Assembly: GCA_017526905.1 (NCBI GenBank)
Contig: JAFXQT010000058.1
Location: 1 to 49,253 of the forward strand
Reading direction: 5' to 3'
DNA: 49,253 bases
Source: Bacteroidaceae bacterium
GTDB lineage: Bacteria; Bacteroidota; Bacteroidia; Bacteroidales; Bacteroidaceae
Positions 40,361 through 49,148 of this stretch are shown here, piece after piece (within the stretch, counting starts at the first letter, position 1; each line of letters opens with the position of its first letter). The notes under the pieces were generated by a model. The model had not been told where the DNA came from, ran no database searches, and saw only the letters and a list, made by a program, of their open reading frames with translations. The position numbers and the translations under genes are program-made.

Positions 40361-43219
40361 TTATTGCTCGGTCGAGGTCATGATGATGCGCACGCGGTTG
40401 CCGTCCTTCAGGGCCTGGCGGGCCAGTTTCTGCAGGTCGGCGTTGGTGGTGCCTTGCACAATAGCCTCATAGTTCTTGTAGGGGTCGTACTTGCGGCGGT
40501 CCATGGTCTGGATGCGTCCCATCCAGAAGCCGTTCTCACGCTGGTTCTGCGTGTAGGTCTTCAGCATGTACTCCTTGGCCTTCTGGATGTCCTCGGTGCT
40601 GAAGCCCTTGGCGGCCACTTCCTCCATCACCTGCTGCACGATGAGTGCGGTGGTGTCGGTCAGGGCAGGCTTCAGTGGCATCACGGCCATGATGGTGTAG
40701 AAGGGCTTGTCGGCGGCGTTGCGGCTGAGGCTGGCGCTGGCCTGTGTGCTGTAGGCGGCGCCGAGGTCCTCGCGGATCTTCTTCAGATAGACGGTGCTGA
40801 GGCACTGACCCAGGATGTCCATGTGCACGTCGTTCTCCACGCTCATCTTGGCGGGGCCGTTCCAGGTGCAGATCAGGTAGGTCATGGGGTTCTCCATCTT
40901 CTTCTGGTAGCGGTTGGTCAGGTCGCCGCGGTGCATGCGCAGGCCGCTGTCCACAGCCTTGTCCTTGCGCTTCACGGTGGGCAGGGTGGCCAGGTACTTG
41001 CAGGCCAGGTCGCGCACCTGTGCCTCGTCGATATTGCCCACGAACTGGAAGGTGAAGTCGGAGGCATCGGCAAAGCGGTCGGCATAGATCTGGAGAATGC
41101 GGTCGTAGTCCATGGCATCCACGTCGGACTCCTTCATGGGCCACACTTGCCAGTTGTGGTCGAACAGCGTCATCTGGATGCTGTCGTTCAGGCTGGACAT
41201 GGGGTTGGCGTCCTTGTTGCGCAGGTTCTCGCGCAGGGCAGACTTGATGCTCTCCACAGCCTCGTCGTCGCGCTGCAGGGGCAGGAAGTGCATGTAGATG
41301 AGCTCGAAGAGCGTCTGCACGTCCTTCACGCTGGAGCTGCCACCCAGGCCTTCGCCACGGCCGCTGAGGCTCGGGCCGCAGCTGGCCTGCTTGCCTGCCA
41401 GGGCCTTGCCCAGTTCAATGCGGGTGAAGCCGCCCAGTTTCGAGGCGCCAATCACGTCGCCCAGCATGGCCAGGTTCACGCGGTCGGCCTTGCCGTAGCG
41501 TGCGGTGCCGCCCTCGCTCCAGGCGTTCATGCGGATCTCGTCGTCCTTGAAGTCGGTCTTCTTCATAATCACGCGCACGCCGTTGCTCAGCGTCAGGATC
41601 TTCGAGCCGAAGGGTCCGGCAGCTTCCTTCTTCACGTAGCCGGCAGCGGGCAGGTTCTCCACCAGCGGGCCGGTCTTCACGTTGTCCACCCAAGCCTCCA
41701 GCTGTTGCTGCTGAGCCTCATGGATGGTTTGCAGCAGCTGCTCCTCGGTGGGCATCTGGAAGCCCTCCTTGTCGGGCGTCAGGGCCAGCACCACCAGGTT
41801 GCTGTCGGTGCGGCTCACCAGTTGCTGGAACACTTGGTTGGCAGCCTCCACGGGCAGGTTGGGCAGCAGCTGCTTCACGAGCTGGTACTCCACCTCGATG
41901 CCGGGAATGGCCTCGTTGTCCAGGAAGGCGCGCACGTACTCGCGGCAGTAGGGGTTGCTCTTCTGCTTGGCGCGGTCGTTGTACATCTTCTCCATGTTGC
42001 TCACGGTTTCCAGCACGGCACGGTCGAACTCGCCCTTCGTGAAACCGTATTGGTCGGCGCGGTACACCTCGGCCAGCGCTGCTTTCATGGCCTCGGTGGC
42101 CTGGCCCTGCTTGGGCGCGATGTCAACGCTGAAGGCCTCGGTAACCTTGCTGGACACGAGGAAGGCGCCGTCGCCCACCTGTGCGCCCTGGAAGGGGCAG
42201 TCGGGCTTCAGAGCCAGCTCGCCCAGGCGCTGGTTCAGCATGGAAAGGGCAAGGTTCTTCACCAGTTTCTCAATATACACGCCCATGGTGTTGTTCAGGC
42301 TGTCGGGGGTGGCGGGATGCTTCCACATCAGGCTGATGTTCTGTGCCGTCAGCTCCACGTCCTTGTCGGACACCACGATGGCCTGATCGTTGTCGGGCAC
42401 CCCGTAGTACTCACGCGTGGGCAGGGGGCTGGGCAGCTGGATGGGGCCGAACAGCTCCTTGATCTTCTGTTCCACCTTGTCCACATTGATGTCGCCCACC
42501 ACGATAATGCCCTGCAGGTCGGGGTGATACCACTTGTGGTAGTAGGCACGCAGCGTGTCGGGCGGGAAGTTCAGCACCACGTCCATGGTGCCGATGGGCA
42601 GGCGGTAGCCGAAGCGGCTCTCGCTCATCAGCTTGGGCAGCTGGCGCTCCAGTATGCGCATCTGTCCGCTGCTGCGCATGCGCCACTCCTCCTGGATCAC
42701 GGGGCGCTCCTTGTCGATCTCCTCGGTGGTGAGCAGCAGGTCGTGGCTCCAGTCGTGCAGGATCAGCAGCACGCTGTCCACGGTGGCCTCGCGGCCCACG
42801 GGCACGGAGTTGATGTTATACACCGTCTCCTCCACGCTGGTGTAGGCATTGAGCTGTGCGCCGAACTTCACGCCGATGCTCTCCAGGTACTCGATGAGCG
42901 AGTTGCCGGGATAGTGTGTGGTGCCGTTAAAGCACATGTGCTCCAGGAAGTGTGCCAGACCGCGCTGGCTGTCCTGCTCCTGGATGGAGCCCACCTTCTG
43001 GGCAATGTAGAAGTCGGCCTGGCCGGCAGGGTACTCGTTGTGGCGGATGTAGTAGGTCAGCCCGTTGTCCAGGCGGCCCACACGCACGGCAGGATCCACA
43101 GGCAGCGGACTCATCATCATCTGGCGCTGCATCTCTGCCATCTGCTCCGGCGTCTGGGCGTTGGCGCCGCAGGTCATGGCGCCCAGAAGCACAGCAGAAA
43201 GAATGTGTTTCAAATTCAT
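40361..43219 (-). CDS. M16-family zinc metallopeptidase (PqqL/insulinase type)
   Basis: A 952-residue exported protease with a signal peptide (LSAVLLGAMTCGANAQ). The inverted zinc motif HFLEH is at residues 90-94 in GLAHFLEHMCFNGTTHYPGN, with the third-ligand glutamate in YTSVEETVYNI. It contains the four-domain M16 repeat typical of two-half peptidasomes; the C-terminal half (after ~residue 530) lacks a second zinc motif, as usual. It is probably periplasmic. It has its own promoter and no obvious operon partner. Confidence 0.93.
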   Translation of the reverse strand: MNLKHILSAVLLGAMTCGANAQTPEQMAEMQRQMMMSPLPVDPAVRVGRLDNGLTYYIRHNEYPAGQADFYIAQKVGSIQEQDSQRGLAHFLEHMCFNGTTHYPGNSLIEYLESIGVKFGAQLNAYTSVEETVYNINSVPVGREATVDSVLLILHDWSHDLLLTTEEIDKERPVIQEEWRMRSSGQMRILERQLPKLMSESRFGYRLPIGTMDVVLNFPPDTLRAYYHKWYHPDLQGIIVVGDINVDKVEQKIKELFGPIQLPSPLPTREYYGVPDNDQAIVVSDKDVELTAQNISLMWKHPATPDSLNNTMGVYIEKLVKNLALSMLNQRLGELALKPDCPFQGAQVGDGAFLVSSKVTEAFSVDIAPKQGQATEAMKAALAEVYRADQYGFTKGEFDRAVLETVSNMEKMYNDRAKQKSNPYCREYVRAFLDNEAIPGIEVEYQLVKQLLPNLPVEAANQVFQQLVSRTDSNLVVLALTPDKEGFQMPTEEQLLQTIHEAQQQQLEAWVDNVKTGPLVENLPAAGYVKKEAAGPFGSKILTLSNGVRVIMKKTDFKDDEIRMNAWSEGGTARYGKADRVNLAMLGDVIGASKLGGFTRIELGKALAGKQASCGPSLSGRGEGLGGSSSVKDVQTLFELIYMHFLPLQRDDEAVESIKSALRENLRNKDANPMSSLNDSIQMTLFDHNWQVWPMKESDVDAMDYDRILQIYADRFADASDFTFQFVGNIDEAQVRDLACKYLATLPTVKRKDKAVDSGLRMHRGDLTNRYQKKMENPMTYLICTWNGPAKMSVENDVHMDILGQCLSTVYLKKIREDLGAAYSTQASASLSRNAADKPFYTIMAVMPLKPALTDTTALIVQQVMEEVAAKGFSTEDIQKAKEYMLKTYTQNQRENGFWMGRIQTMDRRKYDPYKNYEAIVQGTTNADLQKLARQALKDGNRVRIIMTSTEQ

Positions 43220-43262
43220 AATGTTAGTGATTAGTTTGGTGAGTTGCTTTCAATATTGACGG

Positions 43263-43270
43263 CAAAGGTA
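43263..43270 (-). promoter_or_regulatory. M16 peptidase promoter -7 element
   Basis: TACCTTTG on the minus strand, 43 bases before the peptidase ATG. A -33 TTG at proper spacing is not clear. Confidence 0.6.
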
Positions 43271-43410
43271 GTGCAAAAGTTGCAACGCACGAACTTTTTT
43301 CGGAAAAAATCGCCCACATGGCCATAAAGAATCGGCCCGCAACGCTATTTGTCGGTATAAGCCAGTGGTTTTGTGCCCAAAACATACCGTCCTTGCCGCA
43401 GCATGCCAGA

Positions 43411-43476
43411 CCTCCGCAAGGCTGGCGCTGTGCTGCCGCAAGGCGAGCGCCGGCCTGCCGCAAGGCGAGCGGTTTC
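43411..43476. repeat. Three 22-base direct repeats with CCGCAAGGC core
   Basis: CTGCCGCAAGGCGAGCG at 43433 and 43455, and a diverged CCTCCGCAAGGCTGGCG at 43411, all at 22-base spacing. They lie in the ~300-base gap between the deacetylase stop (43518) and the peptidase promoter; nothing else is evident there. Confidence 0.75.
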
Positions 43477-43517
43477 CTTCAGGCAGGCTTGATGGGCCGA
43501 AGGGGGACTGAACTGCG

Positions 43518-44255
43518 TCAGTCGATGGTGCGGAAGGCATAGCCTTGGGCGATGAGCCATTCCAAGCTTTCGGGCAAGGCCGTGTGTAGCTTTTCGATGC
43601 TGCGCAGCGAGTCGTGAAAGGTGATGATGGAGCCGTTGCGGGCGTAGCGCTTCACGTTGGCCACAATGTCGGCTGCTGTGAGGCGGTAGGAATAGTCGCG
43701 GGTGACGAGGTCCCACATCACCACCCGGTAGTGTTTCTTCAGTGTCTGGTACTGATCGTGTCGCATCCACCCGTGTGGGGGGCGGAAGAGGGGGCGGGAG
43801 GAGGAAGTGGTCAGCGAAGGGGTGAACGGTGATGAGTGAGTGTTACTGTCGGCTCCTGCCTGCGCATGATGAGCTTCGAGCGATGTGCATTCTTCACAGT
43901 TCACTCCTTCACTGATCACTTTCTCTATGATTGCCTGTGCTTTCTCGGCATTCTTCAGGTAGTTCTTGCTGAGGTACTTGAAGCCGCCGATGTGGTTGAA
44001 GGTGTGGTTGCCGATGCGGTGCCCCTCGGCCACGACTCGGCGGAAGAGATCGGGGTGCTTGCGCACGTTGTCGCCCACCACGAAGAAGGTGGCCTTGATA
44101 CCGTAGTGGGCCAGGGTGTCAAGGATGAATGGTGTCGCTTCGGGGATTGGGCCGTCGTCGAAGGTCAGATATACGGCCTTCTCGTGACGGTCCATTCTCC
44201 AAAGTGCGTGGGGATAGAGCCAGCGCAGATAGGGTGCGGGTTGCTCAATGAACAT
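43518..44255 (-). CDS. Polysaccharide deacetylase (NodB domain) with a repeat-derived insertion
   Basis: A 245-residue CE4 deacetylase. The metal and catalytic motifs are YLTFDDGP (29-36) and RIGNHTFNH (80-88), then LFRPPHGWMR, VMWDLVTRDY and ITFHDS. Between the EKAQAIIEKV helix and LFRPPHG, residues ~113-154 are a Ser/Thr/His/Cys-rich insertion not usual for the family. Part of it is encoded by degenerate 7-base GTGAAnn units. The substrate could be peptidoglycan or a surface glycan. The start ATG overlaps the upstream DUF2723 stop by one base (TAATG), so it is probably co-translated with that gene. Confidence 0.92.
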   Translation of the reverse strand: MFIEQPAPYLRWLYPHALWRMDRHEKAVYLTFDDGPIPEATPFILDTLAHYGIKATFFVVGDNVRKHPDLFRRVVAEGHRIGNHTFNHIGGFKYLSKNYLKNAEKAQAIIEKVISEGVNCEECTSLEAHHAQAGADSNTHSSPFTPSLTTSSSRPLFRPPHGWMRHDQYQTLKKHYRVVMWDLVTRDYSYRLTAADIVANVKRYARNGSIITFHDSLRSIEKLHTALPESLEWLIAQGYAFRTID

Positions 44256-47200
44256 TACAGGCTGACGCGGCTTTGCAACTCGTTGGAATACTGTTCCAGG
44301 AGCTTGTCGAACATGGCCATCTTGGTGCTGGCTGTCTTGTCCTTCGGAGCGCAGGTTTCCAGAATCTTGATGGCGTCGTTCAGCTGGTACAACTGATATA
44401 CCACCTCCTCCGAGTTCTGCTGCAGGTGTGCGTCGGACAGGCTGGTGTACCAGGCGCAGTACTCGGCAGCGTTCTTGGCCAGTGTGGTGGCTATCTCGGT
44501 GGCCGGCTTGGTTTTGCCCAGCGAGGCCAGCACGCGTGCCAGGTCGAGCGAGCCGCTCTGGTAGTTGTGGGGCACGGTTGTGGCTGGTATTTCCTTGAGC
44601 GCTTTCTCCACCACCTTCAGGGCTTTGTCCTTCTGGCCCTCCTTCATGAGTTGTGTGGCCAGCATGGAGAACATGCGGCGGTGGGTGTAGCACATGCGCA
44701 TCACGGTCTCGTCCAGGTAGATGTCGGGGTTGTCGATGCCGCCGAACTTGAACTTGGTCATGAGGTTGTCGTACATGCGCTGGGTGTCGATGCGCTTGCC
44801 GCTCTGCTTGGTGTTGAAGGGCGTGATGCGGTCGGCCAGACCTTCGCGCACGAAGTTGTCGCCCAGGTTGCCGTAGTTGTCGGCGCCCACGGTGATGGCC
44901 ACGTAGAGCGGTCGTTCCCAGTTGCAGCGGGCCAGCATCTCATACATCATCATCTCGTTCTTGTACACGGCGCGCTTGCCCTTGAGGCTGATGTGCATCA
45001 CGTCGGGGATGCTGTCGGCAGCCATCATCATGCCGCTCCGGCGCACAGCCTCCTTGTCGATGGTGATGACCACGGAGTCGGTGGGGAATATCTGCATGTC
45101 GGGTTCGTCGTTCAGTATCCACTTGTCAATGATGTTGCTCAGCTCGTAGGGGTTGTCGCCCAGCAGTTCGCGCATGGTGGCGGGGTCGTCCTTGTAGTAC
45201 TCGATGGCCTGTTCCAGTGTGCCGGGCACCACCCGGATGCCTTCGCGCTTGCCTGCCACATACTGGTAGCGTGTCCACTTGATGGGCACCGATGGCGAGT
45301 CGTAGGTCGGTCGGCGCATCTGGTCGATGTACCAGTCGGTTTGCAGGTAGGAGAGGTTGCACACGCGGGCATCGGTGCGGAAGCCTTCGGTTTCCTGGGC
45401 GTACCAGAGGGGGAAGGTGTCGTTGTCGCCGTTGGTGAAGATGACGGGGTTGCCCTCTTCGGGCAGGCTCTGCAGGTAGTTCTGGCCGAAGTCGCGGCAG
45501 GCGTAGCGTCCACTGCGGTCGTGGTCGTCCCATGTCTGCGAGGCCATCTGCACGGGCACCAACAGTGCCAGCAGGCTCAACACGGCGCCCAGCATCTCCC
45601 GCTTGGAGTAGCGCTGCACGAGGTCGCTGATGGCAGCGGCTCCCAAGCCGATCCAGATGGCATAGGCGTAGAAGCTGCCGGCGTAGGCATAGTCGCGCTC
45701 GCGTGGCTGCATGGGTGTCTGGTTCAGGTAGATGACGATGGCAAGGCCCGTCATGAAGAACAGGAAGAACACCACCCAGAACTGCTTCACGCCGAGGCCT
45801 TCGCCGCGCTCGTCCTCGGGCTTCTTATATACCTGCCAGAACAGGCCCAGCAGACCCAGCAGCAGGGGCAGGCAGTAGAACACGTTGCGACCTTTGTTCT
45901 CGCGCAGCTCGGTGGGCAACTTGCTTTGGTCGCCCAGGCGTATGTTGTCGAGGAAGGGTATGCCGCTGATCCAGTTGCCGTGTTCCAGCTCGCCGTTGCC
46001 CTGGATGTCGTTTTGGCGTCCGGCAAAGTTCCACATAAAATAGCGCCAGTACATGAAGTTGACCTGGTAGCTGAGGAAGAAGCGTATGTTCTCCAGCTGT
46101 GTGGGCACCTTCACCATCATGGGCTCGCCGCAGCGGTCGTAGGGCACTTCGGTGCCCTTCACGCCACCCATCCAGGCCTCGTAGGCACTGGCGTGACGGT
46201 CGGAGTACATGCGGGGGAAGAGCATGTTCTGGGCGTAGATGTAGGTGATGTTGTGGCGCTGCACTTCGTAGCGGTCGGGCTCGTCGGGCGTGGCTTTCTC
46301 CTTACGCTGGTACACGGGTGCACCCTCTTCCGACACGGGCACGCAGTAGCCGTCTTCGGCCTTGAGCTTGACCTGCGAGGTGTAGGCCTGTCCGTAGAAG
46401 AGCGGGCGGTCGCCATACTGCTCGCGGCTCAGGTACTGCCCCAGGGTGAAGATGTCCTCGGGCGAGTTCTGGTCCATGGGGGTGTTGGCGGTGGAGCGTA
46501 TCACGATGAGAGCATAGGAGGAGTAGCCGATCATGATCATCAGCATGCATAGCAGCGATGTGTTCATGAGGCGGGCGGTAATCAGGTGCTTCTGCTCCCG
46601 CTTCCAGCTGAGGCAGAAATAGAGGATGCCCAGCACGATGACACCGATGACGATGCTCTTCCAGCCGTAGCTGTAGAAGGGGATGCCCAGCATGGCCACG
46701 CTGGCCAGGAAGGACAGGTTCATGCGCAGGCGGTTGCGCTCGGTCACTGTTTCCCAGATGGCCCAGACCACCACGGCAATCAGGCAGAAGATATACACGA
46801 TGAGGCCTGTGTTGAAGGGGCAGCTGAAGGTGTTCACAAACAGCAGTTCAAACCAGCCGCCCACTTTCACGATGCCCGGCACGATGCCGTACAGCACGGC
46901 AGCCACCAGCACGAACGAGCCCAGCAGGGCAATGAGCGAGCCTTTCAGGTTGGCTTGCGGATAGCGCTTGTAGTAGTAGATGAGCACGAGTGCGGGCAGG
47001 CACAGCAGGTTGAGCAGGTGCACGCCGATGCTCAGGCCCGTCAGGTAGGCAATGAGGATGAGCCAACGGTCGCTGTGCGGCTTGTCGGCGTTGTCCTCCC
47101 ATTTCAGCATCAGCCAGAACACCAGGGCGGTGAAGAGGCTGGAGTAGGCATACACCTCGCCCTCGACAGCCGAGAACCAGAACGTGTCCGAGAAGGTATA

Positions 47201-47590
47201 GGCCAGTGCGCCGGTCATGGCGGCTGCCTCGATGGTGATGAGCTGCCCTGCCGTCTGCACCCACCCATCCTTGCAGATGAGCTTGCGCGCCAGGTGCGAG
47301 ATGCTCCAGTACAGGAACATGATGCACAGGGCGCTCATCAGGGCGCTCATGATGTTGACCATCAGCGCCACCTTGGTGGGGTCGTTGGTCAGTTGGGTGA
47401 ACAGGTTGCCTGTCAGCATGAAGAAGGGTGCCCCGGGCGGGTGACCCACCTCCAGCTTGTAGGCCGTGGTGATGAATTCCGGGCAATCCCAGAACGAGGC
47501 CGTGGGTTCCACCGTGCTGCAATACACGAAGGCAGCGATGGCAAAGGCCAGCCAACCCAGTAGGTTGTCAACAAGTCTGAAATGCTTCAT
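44255..47590 (-). CDS. DUF2723 large polytopic membrane protein (GT-C glycosyltransferase-like)
   Basis: A 1111-residue inner-membrane protein. The N-terminal ~560 residues hold many membrane helices with the DUF2723 hallmark FWDCPEFITTAYKLEVGHPP and GAPFFMLTGNL. A further four or so helices lie around 600-730. The soluble middle and C-terminus end in TPR-like helices (EGQKDKALKVVEKALKEIPA). The family resembles GT-C O-mannosyltransferases and has been linked to protein O-glycosylation in Bacteroidota; that role is inferred here. It is coupled to a polysaccharide deacetylase, which supports a cell-surface glycan function. Confidence 0.9.
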   Translation of the reverse strand: MKHFRLVDNLLGWLAFAIAAFVYCSTVEPTASFWDCPEFITTAYKLEVGHPPGAPFFMLTGNLFTQLTNDPTKVALMVNIMSALMSALCIMFLYWSISHLARKLICKDGWVQTAGQLITIEAAAMTGALAYTFSDTFWFSAVEGEVYAYSSLFTALVFWLMLKWEDNADKPHSDRWLILIAYLTGLSIGVHLLNLLCLPALVLIYYYKRYPQANLKGSLIALLGSFVLVAAVLYGIVPGIVKVGGWFELLFVNTFSCPFNTGLIVYIFCLIAVVVWAIWETVTERNRLRMNLSFLASVAMLGIPFYSYGWKSIVIGVIVLGILYFCLSWKREQKHLITARLMNTSLLCMLMIMIGYSSYALIVIRSTANTPMDQNSPEDIFTLGQYLSREQYGDRPLFYGQAYTSQVKLKAEDGYCVPVSEEGAPVYQRKEKATPDEPDRYEVQRHNITYIYAQNMLFPRMYSDRHASAYEAWMGGVKGTEVPYDRCGEPMMVKVPTQLENIRFFLSYQVNFMYWRYFMWNFAGRQNDIQGNGELEHGNWISGIPFLDNIRLGDQSKLPTELRENKGRNVFYCLPLLLGLLGLFWQVYKKPEDERGEGLGVKQFWVVFFLFFMTGLAIVIYLNQTPMQPRERDYAYAGSFYAYAIWIGLGAAAISDLVQRYSKREMLGAVLSLLALLVPVQMASQTWDDHDRSGRYACRDFGQNYLQSLPEEGNPVIFTNGDNDTFPLWYAQETEGFRTDARVCNLSYLQTDWYIDQMRRPTYDSPSVPIKWTRYQYVAGKREGIRVVPGTLEQAIEYYKDDPATMRELLGDNPYELSNIIDKWILNDEPDMQIFPTDSVVITIDKEAVRRSGMMMAADSIPDVMHISLKGKRAVYKNEMMMYEMLARCNWERPLYVAITVGADNYGNLGDNFVREGLADRITPFNTKQSGKRIDTQRMYDNLMTKFKFGGIDNPDIYLDETVMRMCYTHRRMFSMLATQLMKEGQKDKALKVVEKALKEIPATTVPHNYQSGSLDLARVLASLGKTKPATEIATTLAKNAAEYCAWYTSLSDAHLQQNSEEVVYQLYQLNDAIKILETCAPKDKTASTKMAMFDKLLEQYSNELQSRVSL

Positions 47591-47632
47591 AGGTGTTTAT
47601 GATGTTAATTTGTTACTGCGCATAAAGCGCCG

Positions 47633-47640
47633 CAAAGTTA
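47633..47640 (-). promoter_or_regulatory. DUF2723 operon promoter -7 element
   Basis: TAACTTTG on the minus strand, 42 bases before the DUF2723 ATG. No good -33 is visible. Confidence 0.55.
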
Positions 47641-47681
47641 GGTAAAGTAGCTGTAAAAGACGAAAAAAAGTGGAAGATTCT

Positions 47682-47695
47682 GCCCCCGAAGGGGC
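47682..47695 (-). terminator. UUCG-loop hairpin after the DUF3098 gene
   Basis: On the minus strand GCCCC-TTCG-GGGGC is a perfect 5-bp stem with a UUCG tetraloop, 8 bases after the stop. A T-run (TTTTTTTCG) follows further on, with ~11 bases between. It separates this gene from the DUF2723 promoter. Confidence 0.65.
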
Positions 47696-47703
47696 ATTTT
47701 GGG

Positions 47704-48087
47704 TTAAAAAGAGGCTTTATGCCGTTCCGCACCGGCCTCTGCCGAAACCTTCGTGTCCTTGCTGCGGCCCACATAGAGTATGGCGGGCACCATGAGCACA
47801 AAGCCGATTACACAGGGCACGGGGGCCGTTCGGATGCGGATGGCATCGAAGGCGCCGGGGCCGGGTGCCGGGGCGTAGCGGCCGCCGGGGGTGTTCTTGA
47901 TGTCGATGGGAGGCAGCATGAGCACGAAGCCGACCACGATCAGTGCCACGGCCACGAGTGTAAGCGCTACGTTGGGCCAGCCCACATGCCAGTGCCAGGG
48001 CCGAGCTGGCTGGGGGGCGTGCTGCGTTGTGAGGCGGGCGCTTTTCGGCGTTGCCGTCGGGGAGTGCTTGTTCGTTTCTTTTTGCAT
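47704..48087 (-). CDS. DUF3098-type small membrane protein
   Basis: A 127-residue protein with a polar N-terminus and two membrane helices (NVALTLVAVALIVVGFVLML and PVPCVIGFVLMVPAILYVG) joined by a ~30-residue loop containing FDAIRIRTAPV. This matches the DUF3098 layout, in which the loop ends in an F-RI-AP motif. The function is unknown; in other Bacteroidota relatives are often near cell-division or lipid genes. The ATG at 48087 is used. Three TGTCTGACA boxes lie upstream of its promoter, next to the regulator gene. Confidence 0.8.
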   Translation of the reverse strand: MQKETNKHSPTATPKSARLTTQHAPQPARPWHWHVGWPNVALTLVAVALIVVGFVLMLPPIDIKNTPGGRYAPAPGPGAFDAIRIRTAPVPCVIGFVLMVPAILYVGRSKDTKVSAEAGAERHKASF

Positions 48088-48142
48088 GACTGTAATGGAT
48101 AGAATAGAGGTTACGCGGAAGCTCTCATACGAACTTCGGCGA

Positions 48143-48150
48143 CAAAGGTA
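48143..48150 (-). promoter_or_regulatory. DUF3098 gene promoter -7 element
   Basis: TACCTTTG on the minus strand, 55 bases before the ATG. No TTG -33 is present at about 48171, which fits a promoter that needs an activator bound just upstream. Confidence 0.6.
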
Positions 48151-48180
48151 TGCAAAAAGGAAACGTGGTGGCAGGAATGG

Positions 48181-48213
48181 TGTCTGACAACTGTCTGACA
48201 TTTGTCTGACAAT
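48181..48213 (-). promoter_or_regulatory. Operator-like array: three 11-base direct repeats
   Basis: TGTCTGACA occurs three times at exact 11-base spacing (48181, 48192, 48203); on the minus strand the box reads TGTCAGACA. It begins 30 bases upstream of the -7 element of the DUF3098 promoter and ends 7 bases from the regulator stop. Eleven-base direct repeats are the geometry of OmpR/PhoB-type sites, and TGTCA resembles the PhoB box. Confidence 0.75.
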
Positions 48214-48220
48214 GGCCCAT

Positions 48221-49048
48221 CTAACTGGGAATCAGCGTGTAGGAGCGGCCGCGCTCGCACTCGATCCGCAGGCCAGACTGCTGCTCGATGATGGGCTTGA
48301 TGCGGCGTATGAGGGTGTAAAGGGTGGCCGATGCGTCGGGTTTGCGCGGCCACAGGTGCTCGCAGATGTCGCTCTTTTCCAGCCGGTGGTCCGGCGCACA
48401 GAAGAAGAGTTGCATGAGCTGGTGCTGCATGGGGGTGAAGTGCAGCTCGGAGCCATGCACATAGAAACGGTTCTGTGCGGGGTCGAACAGCATGGGGCCG
48501 ATGGCGGCGATGCCGGCCTGCATTTGTTCCGGCTGAGCTATTTGTGCAGCGGGTGCCGGGGGCATGGCCTGTGCGAGCTGGGCGCTTGGCACGGGTGGCA
48601 TGGATTGTGCCGAGGGCATGGCCTGTGCGAGCTGGGCAGCCTGCATGGCCTGGGCGGGACCGAGGCGGGCGGCGCCTATGTTCAGCAGCAGCCACAGGGC
48701 GGCCAGCGCGGCCAGGATGCCCGAGGCACGCTGGTCGGACAGTTGCCACAAATCCCACAGCGACAGGCCCGAATGGGCGGTGAGCACGGCCCGGCGGTGG
48801 GATTGTCGCTGCCACTCCATGGCCAGGTAGGCCGTGTCGCGCAGTTGGGCCTGTGCAATGTGGTTGCGGAACACGCGAATGGTGTCGGGGGTGATTTCGT
48901 CGGCGGGACAGCTGCGCAGTGTCTGCGCCAGTGCCTGGGCTACATCGCGGCGCACGTCGAGGCGGGTGTGGCACAGGCTGTCGATGCCTGTCCAGACAGA
49001 GGCTGTCAGGATAAGCAGGAACACGGATATGGCAAGATTCGGTTTCAT
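48221..49048 (-). CDS. Membrane-tethered winged-helix transcriptional regulator
   Basis: A 275-residue protein. Helix 1 spans ~5-20, a ~87-residue predicted periplasmic domain spans 21-107, and helix 2 spans ~108-126. A Pro/Ala/Gln/Met-rich linker (130-178) contains repeated AQLAQAMP. A C-terminal OmpR/PhoB-type winged helix (~185-275) has LHFTPMQHQLMQLFF, KSDICEHLWP, LYTLIRRIKPIIE and the wing IECERGRSYTLIP. No receiver domain or kinase is present, so it resembles ToxR/CadC one-component regulators but with the DNA-binding end at the C-terminus. Its likely target lies directly downstream. Confidence 0.85.
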   Translation of the reverse strand: MKPNLAISVFLLILTASVWTGIDSLCHTRLDVRRDVAQALAQTLRSCPADEITPDTIRVFRNHIAQAQLRDTAYLAMEWQRQSHRRAVLTAHSGLSLWDLWQLSDQRASGILAALAALWLLLNIGAARLGPAQAMQAAQLAQAMPSAQSMPPVPSAQLAQAMPPAPAAQIAQPEQMQAGIAAIGPMLFDPAQNRFYVHGSELHFTPMQHQLMQLFFCAPDHRLEKSDICEHLWPRKPDASATLYTLIRRIKPIIEQQSGLRIECERGRSYTLIPS

Positions 49049-49056
49049 AGGTGTGG

Positions 49057-49064
49057 CAAAGGTA
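49057..49064 (-). promoter_or_regulatory. Regulator gene promoter -7 element
   Basis: TACCTTTG on the minus strand, 8 bases before the regulator ATG, so the leader would be very short or absent. Confidence 0.6.
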
Positions 49065-49148
49065 GGCTTTTTTGGCGGATTGCGCCAAGCCGCTGGTGTT
49101 ATAAAAACTTAAAGGTGTGTTCTATTAATTAATAAATTCTCTATGAAT

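Noticed and set aside
40358-43234. A 958-codon open frame on the plus strand opposite the M16 peptidase
   Set aside because: Its peptide is His/Val/Gly/Leu-rich with no family motif and mirrors codon bias of the real gene. High GC leaves antisense frames open.
44273-46552. A 759-codon plus-strand frame opposite the DUF2723 gene
   Set aside because: No recognisable domain, and the minus-strand gene has clear family motifs and membrane helices.
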